Source of the DNA: a virus
Virus record (IMG/VR): IMGVR_UViG_3300032753_000082
Coordinates: 1 to 38,718 of that record
Reading direction: 5' to 3' (one strand)
Length of the DNA: 38,718 nt
Shown here: piece by piece, positions 32,601 through 38,366 of the stretch
Position numbering within the stretch: the stretch's first letter is position 1
Layout: each line of letters begins with the position of its first letter
Notes under the pieces: generated by a model
What the model was told of the DNA's origin: nothing
Database searches by the model: none
What the model saw: only the letters and a program-made list of their open reading frames with translations
Position numbers and translations under genes: made by a program

Positions 32601-34219
32601 TCACAGCCGTAAACGGCTCTGGAGTCTATTCCTGCACCTGCCCGGGCGCGGCGGCAAACCTCTATGCCTACGCGACCATGACCGTCACCGGATTCACCAA
32701 TTCGGATAACGACGTCACCAACGCGCTTATAACGGCTTCTAGCGCGACTTCAATTACGATCTCGGCTACCACCACCACCGAGACTGCGAGCGCTTCAGCG
32801 GCCTTCTCTGTCGCAGGAATACCCGGTTCTACGATCGTTGGAGACTATGGACCGACCGGGGCCGTGGCGATGACCAATTGTGGTGGCACTCCGGGGGCTT
32901 GCTCAACTCCAGACGCTTACGCGATTCACGATATGTACCAATTTGGGAACGCCAATGCGAATTATACCGTTGGCGAGAAGTGCTTAGGAGGCACAGGCTG
33001 TACGCCGGGAACGACCACCTTGGATCAGCCTTACGCGTGGCTCATCGATTCCCTGAACGTTCTCGCAACGAACTCCTCTGGGCATTTTGGGGTGGGCTAC
33101 GACTACATCATGCACGGGACAAACAGTCCGCAGGGGCAAACAGGATTGTTTGAAGTGCAGAGTGGTGGTTCGCTCGTAAGTTCTCCGAGCAGCATCAACA
33201 TTGTCTCAACCACCTCGCCCGATAATCTGCCAAACCCCGGCGCCATCATTCTGGATATTCACTGCTCATGGAATGACAACTTGGGTATCGATTACTACCC
33301 AGTAGAATGCGGGAATACGACCGTTGCCATTGACATGGCACAGACGCCGCCTCACTTTGCGAACAACGGATGCGACCAGCACGGCTACCTCCAGAGTCCA
33401 CCGAATTGCCTGACGACGAATCCGTTTACAGGGCCACTTGTCAACGAACTGATTATCTACCCTACAGCACCTTTGGGAGGGCCAGTTTGCACTTCCGCGC
33501 CGTGCAGCGTCTTGCCCTTACTGCGCCTTGGGAATGGCTATATCAGTGCAGTCTCAAACGACTTTTCGGCAGCAAATCTGATTGAGAGCATATCCCCGAA
33601 TGGTGCCTACGTCCTGTACACGACGGATCACATGTGCACTTTGGGTGCAACATCGGTGTCTATTACCGGGTTTACGGGGTCAAGCGGAACCTTGACCTTT
33701 ACGGCGGTTAATGCGTTCTCTGCTGGAAATAGCTTCGCCCTCGGCGGATTCTCCGGAGCCAATGCTGGGCTCAACGGGCAGACGGTAACAGTCCTATCTG
33801 CCGGCCTAAGCGGGACACAGTTTGAGGCGACGGTGACAGGATCGGGCTATACGGGAGGCAACGGTAAGGCGATCAACGCCCCACCCTATATCTGTGGCGG
33901 TCCGTTATGGCAATCCACCAACAACTACAACGCTGGGGACGTAATGACCCCACTCACAGCGAATACACCGAACTGCACCTATCATGCCCAAGCGGCGGGC
34001 ACTAGCGGGAGCACACAGCCAACATGGGTAAGTAGCAATCTGTGCATCACCACACCGATTACAGACGGCACGGTAACGTGGATCTATGACGGGATGCAGA
34101 ACATGAGAGGTGACGTTTTTATGGTCAAAACGGGGATCGCGAACGTTGTCATCCCGCCGAACAATTTTTTGCTCTTAGGTTCGACCTACGCAAACCGTCT
34201 TTTCGATGGAGGATATTGA
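29675..34219 (+). CDS. giant secreted beta-helix/adhesin-like protein
   Basis: A 1514-residue protein with signal peptide MKRFLLILIVCWARLAFS|Q. An N-terminal right-handed beta-helix region begins with FIDPSSGSDSNSGASESAAW, a pattern common in parallel-beta-helix proteins, and has repeated Asn/Phe turns (VVDGSD.., YIHGVPNGAVVDSVI, FFYNNVATN). Near residue 570 a chitobiase-C-terminal-like domain follows (PTCTPTSGNAPQSLTC). Later come repeated modules starting TAVNGSGQYTG and TAVNGSGVYS, a module TFTAVNAFSAGNSFALGGFS, and a W-x-AY-G module at the end (about 33900-34095). It contains nearly 50 cysteines. No catalytic motif is seen. Like its neighbours it appears to be exported, and may be an adhesin or glycan-binding fibre. 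Confidence 0.75.
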   Translation: MKRFLLILIVCWARLAFSQGSCSNFAGGSCPANIPSGVVHFYFIDPSSGSDSNSGASESAAWAHLPGMTGVTAGVGPGVIDNYAGTGTDNCGSSTCDFHAYGFIVRGGTTFTSASLPMFMREMGTSAAPLYFGVDPGWYSGGSWSRPIFNAGGSSANLCGNTATAATGSTCFGGNGLITFSPTGYVYWDNFEFTNLYWYASGVTNGQETYLNFARCNSTGNCVLEHNYAHGWAHHAYSSGANADVCNLFAGDTSVVDRTSIAEFNVVDGSDTAEDACVAFWGGPPFANNNYIHGVPNGAVVDSVISWSGNWFDTITTSYDTTQHQNTFEDNGAHNNEFFYNNVATNTTNSDGLTLNFAPCTGTTTYVFNNVEGNTDDTPLNVQPECGTGTLFVFNNTIELGADSVAGTGNSGVGTGTYPGCPTGLAGCTYRNNQFIGTNTQADQTCNATCTNTTDLSQTIAVAKANSSPAFNQYAFSQSPYIFSPTASTNSTVGAGTNTASVCTTISGLNSAAGTACSSDTNYGVTYNSTAHTVSAPARTVNSRPASGAWDIAAYEYALSQATAPTCTPTSGNAPQSLTCSNSNSAPTVMCAAISPSNPVSNGAGTGCHVGTPLGTGSSEPYSALIGGTYNFIAGTASLADSNETSYTFGNCPTSTQAGVPGIPNYGGLRVDTCTMNIGAIPNVWTSYSTDNGFTGAGLCTTNDAGNVICRVSDGNSDPTLIGGTFTTNYSGSDVDQHISLDGSQFVIGRDGSSNSYLYVYSGIGSPQPVTISGSPYTIPTKIVAFSQSTPKKLYAMNIVQGGPSPVTAVNGSGQYTGTIAAGSSNNLAGDYGITSGFGAGGNITSPTLITASTGTSVSFSVTTTAQSCPGTCTLTVVSQAAISSYNLSACTATSCSPTPTAIYDFAQGTCLNWANGFQPSWSSVWRVSNDDSTFSIAFSNNQGAAGGQNTGTLIATYKVGSGCRVMNSFPASIALTAVNGSGVYSCTCPGAAANLYAYATMTVTGFTNSDNDVTNALITASSATSITISATTTTETASASAAFSVAGIPGSTIVGDYGPTGAVAMTNCGGTPGACSTPDAYAIHDMYQFGNANANYTVGEKCLGGTGCTPGTTTLDQPYAWLIDSLNVLATNSSGHFGVGYDYIMHGTNSPQGQTGLFEVQSGGSLVSSPSSINIVSTTSPDNLPNPGAIILDIHCSWNDNLGIDYYPVECGNTTVAIDMAQTPPHFANNGCDQHGYLQSPPNCLTTNPFTGPLVNELIIYPTAPLGGPVCTSAPCSVLPLLRLGNGYISAVSNDFSAANLIESISPNGAYVLYTTDHMCTLGATSVSITGFTGSSGTLTFTAVNAFSAGNSFALGGFSGANAGLNGQTVTVLSAGLSGTQFEATVTGSGYTGGNGKAINAPPYICGGPLWQSTNNYNAGDVMTPLTANTPNCTYHAQAAGTSGSTQPTWVSSNLCITTPITDGTVTWIYDGMQNMRGDVFMVKTGIANVVIPPNNFLLLGSTYANRLFDGGY
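33900..34095 (+). repeat. W-x-AY-G beta module, copy 3
   Basis: Encodes LWQSTNNYNAGDVMTP, then TYHAQAAGTSGSTQPTWVSS and ITDGTVTWIYDG. It is the same module type as at 14947-15141 and 15375-15560, so the nozzle-like protein and the secreted fibre share building blocks. This copy has two extra cysteines (PNCTYH and SNLCITT). Confidence 0.6.
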
Positions 34220-34608
34220 TGAAACAAATTCCGTACGCCTTAACCGCTCTGATGCTGATTGTCTTAGCTTGGCGGGAGCCTATCAAAACCGTTCAGGCTC
34301 AGTCCTCCTACGCCTTCTTAGCCCCTGTAGCGTCACTGCAAGCATGTGCTTGGCCTTCGGGGATGACGACAGGCTTTGCCCTATGCCCCATTACGGCAAA
34401 CGGGTCTACGGTAGTTGCCTTCGCCGCGAGTGGGGGACCGTTTACAGTGCCCTCCCAAGGGCCTAGCGGGGCCGCTGGAGCGCCCGGGCAAGGGTTTGCG
34501 ATAGGAACCGCCATCACGTTCAAAGAAACCTGCCCTAAGGGCTCCGGATCGATTCCGGCTGGATTTACGACAAGCGGGTGTACTCTGACCATAACTGGGC
34601 TCAACTAG
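34219..34608 (+). CDS. secreted small protein with collagen-like segment
   Basis: A 129-residue protein. ATG at 34219 is preferred over the TTG at 34216 because GGAGG (34208-34212) is 6 bases upstream and the TGATG overlap couples it to the previous gene. The N-terminus MKQIPYALTALMLIVLAW... is a signal peptide with likely cleavage at VQA|Q. The mature part contains a short collagen-like run (GPSGAAGAPGQG, four G-X-Y triplets) and four cysteines. Collagen-like repeats are known in phage fibres, where they help trimerise. It may be a short partner of the giant adhesin upstream. Confidence 0.6.
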   Translation: MKQIPYALTALMLIVLAWREPIKTVQAQSSYAFLAPVASLQACAWPSGMTTGFALCPITANGSTVVAFAASGGPFTVPSQGPSGAAGAPGQGFAIGTAITFKETCPKGSGSIPAGFTTSGCTLTITGLN

Positions 34609-34619
34609 GAGGCAAACAT

Positions 34620-34910
34620 GTGGAACTTTATTTGGCGCACCAGGTTACTGCGGGAGTAGTGCTGATGTGGGTAGTGTCCACGGCGATCGGGGCTATGCCG
34701 ACTCCGAAAGACGGTTCCAGTGGTTTTTACGTGTTCCTGTTTCAGTTCGCGCAGGGCATCGGCGGGGCAATTCCCAGATTGTTGGCGATCTATGCTCCGA
34801 CCACACTCAGTAGCCTGACTGGGCAGACGGTCAAAACCACGACGCCTCCGAATCCTCCGATTACTGAGGCGGCAGAGGAACGAATAGCTACTCCGGTGGC
34901 CCCAAAGTGA
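34620..34910 (+). CDS. small membrane protein, holin candidate
   Basis: A 96-residue protein with a GTG start at 34620; AGGAGG (34607-34612) is 7 bases upstream. An ATG at 34618 in another frame would encode only 13 residues and is not used. Two hydrophobic segments are visible: VTAGVVLMWVVSTAIGAM and a less clear FYVFLFQFAQGIGGAIPRLL. The C-terminal tail is polar and Pro/Thr/Glu-rich. Size, topology and position at the start of the membrane-protein cluster suggest a holin, but no family is recognised. Confidence 0.5.
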   Translation: MELYLAHQVTAGVVLMWVVSTAIGAMPTPKDGSSGFYVFLFQFAQGIGGAIPRLLAIYAPTTLSSLTGQTVKTTTPPNPPITEAAEERIATPVAPK

Positions 34911-34971
34911 CCATTTACTATTTCCGGAACGGGGTTGGAATGCGCCCAATATCTTAGCAAGTGTGAGGTAA

Positions 34972-35592
34972 ATGATGTGGCTGTGGATTCCGGTGCATAC
35001 ATACTTCTGGTCGCAACTGCTAGTCTTCAGCTTGTTGCTTCTGTCATTCGCTCTGACGTTAATCGACGTATCAGAAAGTCTGAGGCTGCTCGCGCGGAAA
35101 AGGAGCGAATTGAGAGAGATTGGCGTCAGCGGGTGGAGCGAGAACTTAATGAATTTCGGTCAATTTTCTACAGACTTGAGGAGCCGGTCAAGAGCAAGAT
35201 GGGAATTGATATTAGGTTGGAAAAATAAATGGCGTGGCCGCACGGTCATAGAGAATTTGGTCTTCGTGTTTCCTTGCATGTTGGTCATGGTCCTAGCCTC
35301 GCTGGTGATCCCGGCAGAACACGCGGCGGTGCTAAATCAGGTCACGACGACCGGGCCTCTGTATCTACCTCACATCGAACAGAACATGGACCAGTACCAC
35401 TTTTACGCCGATCCAGATGGGGACTCTAGCAGGCGCATGTTGCTGACGTTCTGCCAAGACAAGGGATTCAAGCCAGAGTGGGATGAGGGGCAAACATTGC
35501 GCTGGATTCGCTACAAGGCGTGGCCGGACTGCCTTGAACTCATTGGGGTAGCAGGAGAAAGAGATGCAAACGGGAAGCTAATTCAGCGGTAA
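34972..35592 (+). CDS. two-segment membrane protein, unknown
   Basis: A 206-residue frame with ATG at 34972 or 34975 (GAGG at 34965-34968). Two hydrophobic segments: WSQLLVFSLLLLSFALTLI near the N-terminus and LVFVFPCMLVMVLASLVI around residue 98-115, followed by a soluble C-terminal domain (YLPHIEQNMDQYHFYADPDG, FCQDKGFKPEWDEGQTLRWI) that looks well formed. The first 85 codons overlap another convincing reading frame (34977-35228). Either both are translated, or this gene really starts further down (for example at a TTG near 35260 or an ATG near 35278) and its N-terminal half is not translated. Function unknown; an exported C-terminal domain is possible. Confidence 0.5.
   Translation: MMWLWIPVHTYFWSQLLVFSLLLLSFALTLIDVSESLRLLARKRSELREIGVSGWSENLMNFGQFSTDLRSRSRARWELILGWKNKWRGRTVIENLVFVFPCMLVMVLASLVIPAEHAAVLNQVTTTGPLYLPHIEQNMDQYHFYADPDGDSSRRMLLTFCQDKGFKPEWDEGQTLRWIRYKAWPDCLELIGVAGERDANGKLIQR
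34977..35228 (+). CDS. one-segment membrane protein with coiled coil (inner spanin-like)
   Basis: An 83-residue frame with a GTG start at 34977 and GAGG 8 bases upstream. It has one membrane segment (AYILLVATASLQLVASVI), then a long charged coiled coil (RIRKSEAARAEKERIERDWR QRVERELNEF). This is the architecture of Rz-type inner-membrane spanins. It lies within the first part of the frame 34972-35592 in another phase. Phage spanin pairs often overlap, but the partner here is not a lipoprotein, so this is not a standard Rz/Rz1 pair. The coiled-coil sequence is strong evidence that this frame is real. Confidence 0.5.
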   Translation: MAVDSGAYILLVATASLQLVASVIRSDVNRRIRKSEAARAEKERIERDWRQRVERELNEFRSIFYRLEEPVKSKMGIDIRLEK

Positions 35593-35602
35593 AGGGGGTT
35601 TT

Positions 35603-35794
35603 ATGGTGGATCATGAAGGGAATGCAATCACGAACGGGTATCAGGGATTCATCCCGGTAACATTCAACATCGCCAACGACGGTACGGTGTCGATCGTGAC
35701 TGCGTACAACAATGTTACCCTGTCGGACAATCCGACACAGATTGCCCCGGACACGCACAAGGGTAATCCGCAGTGGCCAGATTTGCCTTCGTAA
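35603..35794 (+). CDS. hypothetical protein, 63 aa
   Basis: ATG at 35603 with AAAGGGGG upstream. It encodes a short beta-type protein (GYQGFIPVTFNIANDGTVSI, VTAYNNVTLSDNPTQIAPDT). No family is recognised. Its stop overlaps the ATG of the next gene (TAATG). Position is between the membrane-protein genes. Confidence 0.5.
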   Translation: MVDHEGNAITNGYQGFIPVTFNIANDGTVSIVTAYNNVTLSDNPTQIAPDTHKGNPQWPDLPS

Positions 35795-36012
35795 TGGTTG
35801 ACCGTCCCAAGTCCCCATGGCCGAGCCCGGACGATGTATTGCACGGGTGGAAACTGCTAAAGGCGAGCGATGGAGACGGGAGGGTTCACTTGGGCGACAA
35901 GTATTGGAAGTTTTCAGAACGCAGGTGGTATGACGTTAGGGATAAAAAGACGTTTCTCGGTGACAGCGTAGCAACGTCGATGGGCCGATTTATTCGCAGA
36001 ATCGGGAAGTAA
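35794..36012 (+). CDS. hypothetical protein, 72 aa
   Basis: ATG at 35794 on the preceding stop (TAATG); an upstream in-frame GTG at 35773 is less likely. The protein reads MVDRPKSPWPSPDDVLHGWK, then KASDGDGRVHLGDKYWKFSE, with a basic C-terminus (GRFIRRIGK). The D-G-D-G element could be a calcium-type loop but is too short to claim. Function unknown. Confidence 0.5.
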   Translation: MVDRPKSPWPSPDDVLHGWKLLKASDGDGRVHLGDKYWKFSERRWYDVRDKKTFLGDSVATSMGRFIRRIGK

Positions 36013-36023
36013 AGGGAGGCTGT

Positions 36024-36194
36024 ATGCCAATGTCAATCTTGTTCTGGGTTATCTACATCATTTCGTTGCTGGTTGGGTTTTGGGGCTATTACGAGCCAAC
36101 AGGAGCTTGGGTCCGCCGCGCAGGAGGCTATATTGCCCTGTGGGTGTTGGTGGGCATCCTAGGCTGGAGCGTCTTTGGACCTGCTATCAAGTAG
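36024..36194 (+). CDS. two-helix membrane protein, 56 aa (holin-like)
   Basis: ATG at 36024 after AAGGGAGG. It is a very hydrophobic peptide with two predicted membrane helices: SILFWVIYIISLLVGFWGYY and GYIALWVLVGILGWSVFG, separated by a short turn with two Arg (GAWVRRAGG). The size and hairpin shape suit a class II holin or a small membrane-inserted phage protein. It is too short to be called by many tools. The role is inferred from topology and neighbours. Confidence 0.55.
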   Translation: MPMSILFWVIYIISLLVGFWGYYEPTGAWVRRAGGYIALWVLVGILGWSVFGPAIK

Positions 36195-36220
36195 GGTTCT
36201 ATACGGTACTCTAGCAAACT

Positions 36221-36628
36221 ATGAGCGAACTGGCCCAAGGGTTAACGATCGCTGCGTTCTCAGTAATTCTCGCCGCGATACTGGCGTTCATCGTCAGGCT
36301 GAACGGTCGGATCGACGCTCTGACGGTCAGCACCGCGAAACTGGAAACGCAAATATCTCCCTTTTGGGCTAGCGTGCAGCTCCAGATTTCAAAGGACCTG
36401 CACCATCCGAATCCGCGCTATCACGAGATGGATGACCTACTGGAGAAGTTGGAGGCTCTGACGATCTCCCCGGAGGAGCGTGAGCGTCTAAAGGCTCTGC
36501 TGGTGGAGCGCTCCTCGGATACGCACGAGGACATATCCGAAGACCAGCGCAAAAAAGCCAGTCTCATGATTCCGCTGATGGACATGGTGACGGAAGAAGC
36601 GAAGCAGAGGGAAGTCCATGAACATTAA
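36221..36628 (+). CDS. membrane-anchored coiled-coil protein
   Basis: A 135-residue protein with one N-terminal membrane segment (LTIAAFSVILAAILAFIV), then a helical region (ALTVSTAKLETQI) and a charged C-terminal domain (DDLLEKLEALTISPEERERL, DISEDQRKKASLMIPLMDMV). The layout is like a spanin or a phage lysis-regulator type protein, but no family is recognised. No clear ribosome-binding site is present. Its last 11 bases overlap the start of the glycosidase-like gene. Confidence 0.55.
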   Translation: MSELAQGLTIAAFSVILAAILAFIVRLNGRIDALTVSTAKLETQISPFWASVQLQISKDLHHPNPRYHEMDDLLEKLEALTISPEERERLKALLVERSSDTHEDISEDQRKKASLMIPLMDMVTEEAKQREVHEH

Positions 36629-37538
36629 ACACGCCGTACAGAACGCCATCCCCGGCTGGACCGGTCGGCTCGCAGCCCACTACATTTCGTACAATGCGAA
36701 CGGACAAGTACATCGAGATTTACCCTACGCCAACCCAAACGATCCCAAGGTCATTGCCAAACAACTGGAACTGATTCAGGCGTGTGGATTCGATGTGGTC
36801 ATATCGACTTGGCAGGGGCCGTGGGCTACAGCCTGCAACCAGAACGCCATGGCCGTTTCGGCGCTCTGTACTGCGATGGGCCTCCAGTTCGCTCTGTTAC
36901 TGGACCCGTGGTGTGCCAAGCTCAATTCTCAAGGGCAGGCGACAGCACCGTCGATCAGTAACCTGATTGCAGCTTTGCAATACTCAACCACTCAGACCAT
37001 GCTCAAGGCGACGAGCTACGTCCCTGAAAAGTACGTGCTCGATTTCAACACCCTTAACCCTACGACGTTGACCAACCTGAACGCCCTGACCACGGCCATC
37101 CCGGGAGTTGAGTTTCTCGCGCAGAACACCGAGTTTTCGTGGATTGCCTACCCTCCGGCGACGATTACCGACTCGGTAGCCAAAAACGCTTGGGCCACTG
37201 CAAATTTGCAGGTGCAGAATAAGAACGCTGGGATGAAAGTTCCTGGCGTTTGCATGTCGTTTAACGATTCGGGCTTGCCATTGCCTCAAGGAGTTCCCAC
37301 GCAGGCCGCTTTTGATGCGTCAGGAGGCGTTCGGGACTGGTCTATGAGCGTTTGGCTACCCCCAGCCCCCAATCGCGTCCTAGGGAGCTTTGGAGGGCAA
37401 TTCCTCCTGCAGCAGTTGGCGGTTACACCAGCGGCCGCACCCATAATTGCCATAATTACCTGGAACGATTACGACGAGGGCACGGCGCTCGAGCCTAAAA
37501 TCTCTGAATTGCTGGGTGTAAACTGGGCTAGCCTATGA
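36618..37538 (+). CDS. GH71/GH99-like glycoside hydrolase (TIM barrel)
   Basis: A 306-residue protein; ATG at 36618 after GAGGGAA. Strands end in motifs typical of GH71/GH99-type barrels: AAHYISYNANGQVHRDLPYA at the first strand, FDVVISTWQGPWATACNQNA, LQFALLLDPWC, VEFLAQNTEFSW and the closing TWNDYDEGTALEP (residues 281-293), the best-known motif of the group, with an acidic pair at strand 8. Known relatives act on alpha-glucans or mannans. In a phage this may degrade a host capsule or cell-wall polymer for entry or release. No signal peptide is seen. Its stop overlaps the next start (ATGA). Confidence 0.7.
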   Translation: MNIKHAVQNAIPGWTGRLAAHYISYNANGQVHRDLPYANPNDPKVIAKQLELIQACGFDVVISTWQGPWATACNQNAMAVSALCTAMGLQFALLLDPWCAKLNSQGQATAPSISNLIAALQYSTTQTMLKATSYVPEKYVLDFNTLNPTTLTNLNALTTAIPGVEFLAQNTEFSWIAYPPATITDSVAKNAWATANLQVQNKNAGMKVPGVCMSFNDSGLPLPQGVPTQAAFDASGGVRDWSMSVWLPPAPNRVLGSFGGQFLLQQLAVTPAAAPIIAIITWNDYDEGTALEPKISELLGVNWASL

Positions 37539-37942
37539 TCTTCGTGGTTCAGCGCAGAGTCATCAGTTCGGTATGCACAATGGGAACGTTGTCGATCGAC
37601 TGGAAACAGAACTGCTACACCCTTGAGCCCCCCTACGCCGCCGATACGGTCAAGCCTCGAGCCATCCCCGCGGGAACCTATGATCTAGCCGTCGGATACT
37701 CCCCGCACTTCAACCGGCTAATGCCACAGGTTCAGAACGTGCCCGGATTTGAGGGCATACTGATTCACTGGGGAAACTATCCGGACGATACTGAAGGCTG
37801 TACCATCGTTGGCACCCTCGAGGAAGCGAATTTTGTTGGTCACTCCGTAATAGCCTTTGACGAACTGTTCAAAGTGATTCAAGATGCAGTTGCATCCGGT
37901 CCCCAGGTCATCACGTACCTAGATCCTCCCAAAGGAGCCTAA
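37535..37942 (+). CDS. DUF5675-family protein
   Basis: A 135-residue protein with its ATG overlapping the glycosidase stop. The pattern YTLEPPYAADTVKPRAIPAG, then TYDLAVGYSPHFNRLMPQVQNVPGFEG (given in two parts: TYDLAVGYSPHF and NRLMPQVQNVPGFEG) and ILIHWGNYPDDTEGCTIVG is that of DUF5675: IP.G.Y....S..F......NVPG...ILIH.GN...DT.GC...G. The conserved His-Asn-Asp-Cys cluster (IHWGN, DDTEGC) looks like an active site. The biochemical role is not established; the family is common near phage lysis genes. It is the best candidate here for a cell-wall-active enzyme besides the glycosidase. Confidence 0.7.
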   Translation: MIFVVQRRVISSVCTMGTLSIDWKQNCYTLEPPYAADTVKPRAIPAGTYDLAVGYSPHFNRLMPQVQNVPGFEGILIHWGNYPDDTEGCTIVGTLEEANFVGHSVIAFDELFKVIQDAVASGPQVITYLDPPKGA

Positions 37943-37943
37943 A

Positions 37944-38306
37944 ATGGCTAACAAGTTTCTCGGATTTCTCGAGGCAGTCGGACGAGACCTAAAAAAGGCT
38001 CTGCCGTGGATTCAGACGGCAGGAGAAGCCGCAGTTCAGGTATTCCTCCCCGGCGCCAGTGTGCTTTTTAACCAGACCGTTAACGCGGTCGTAACCGCCG
38101 AACAGAGTTATGCCGCCATCGGGCAGCAGGGCAAGACAGGAGTTTCAAAGTTGGCCGCTGTCGTCCAACTCATGGGGCCGCTTATTGCTCAAGGGCTGGC
38201 AGACGCGGGCAAAGCCAACGATCAGGCCGCGGTCGAAGCATACATTAACGCCATTGTGCTCATCTTGAACACTACGCCGGTGAGTACAGCGCCGGCCGCA
38301 ACTTAA
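37944..38306 (+). CDS. hypothetical helical protein, 120 aa
   Basis: ATG at 37944 with AAAGGAG upstream. It starts with an amphipathic helix (MANKFLGFLEAVGRDLKKAL) and continues with small-residue-rich helices (VQVFLPGASVLFNQTVNAVV, LAAVVQLMGPLIAQGLADAG, AYINAIVLILNTTP). Similar proteins sit in lysis cassettes of other phages but have no set function as far as I know. The segments are not hydrophobic enough for certain membrane helices. An intrinsic terminator follows directly. Confidence 0.6.
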   Translation: MANKFLGFLEAVGRDLKKALPWIQTAGEAAVQVFLPGASVLFNQTVNAVVTAEQSYAAIGQQGKTGVSKLAAVVQLMGPLIAQGLADAGKANDQAAVEAYINAIVLILNTTPVSTAPAAT

Positions 38307-38318
38307 CTTCTCTCCCGT

Positions 38319-38356
38319 CCGGGATGCTGTCTTAGAGGCCAGCGTCCCGGAATTTT
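38319..38356 (+). terminator. intrinsic terminator at end of lysis region
   Basis: CCGGGATGCTG (38319-38329) pairs with CAGCGTCCCGG (38340-38350), 11 pairs with one G-U, a loop of 10 bases, then AATTTT (T-run 38353-38356). It lies 12 bases after the stop of the preceding gene and 10 bases before the ATG at 38367, whose ribosome-binding site GAGG begins right after the T-run. Confidence 0.8.
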
Positions 38357-38366
38357 ACGAGGCTTT

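Noticed and set aside
34618-34659. ATG after AGGAGG that would start a 13-codon frame
   Set aside because: It stops after 13 codons. The GTG two bases downstream, in another frame, gives a membrane protein and fits the same ribosome-binding site.
35229-35429. 66-codon frame starting MAWPHGHREFGLRVSL
   Set aside because: Although it has an ATG after AGGTTGGAAAAATAA, its translation is His/Gly/Arg-rich and the frame of the 34972 gene here encodes a clear membrane segment and domain. An indel joining the two frames cannot be excluded.
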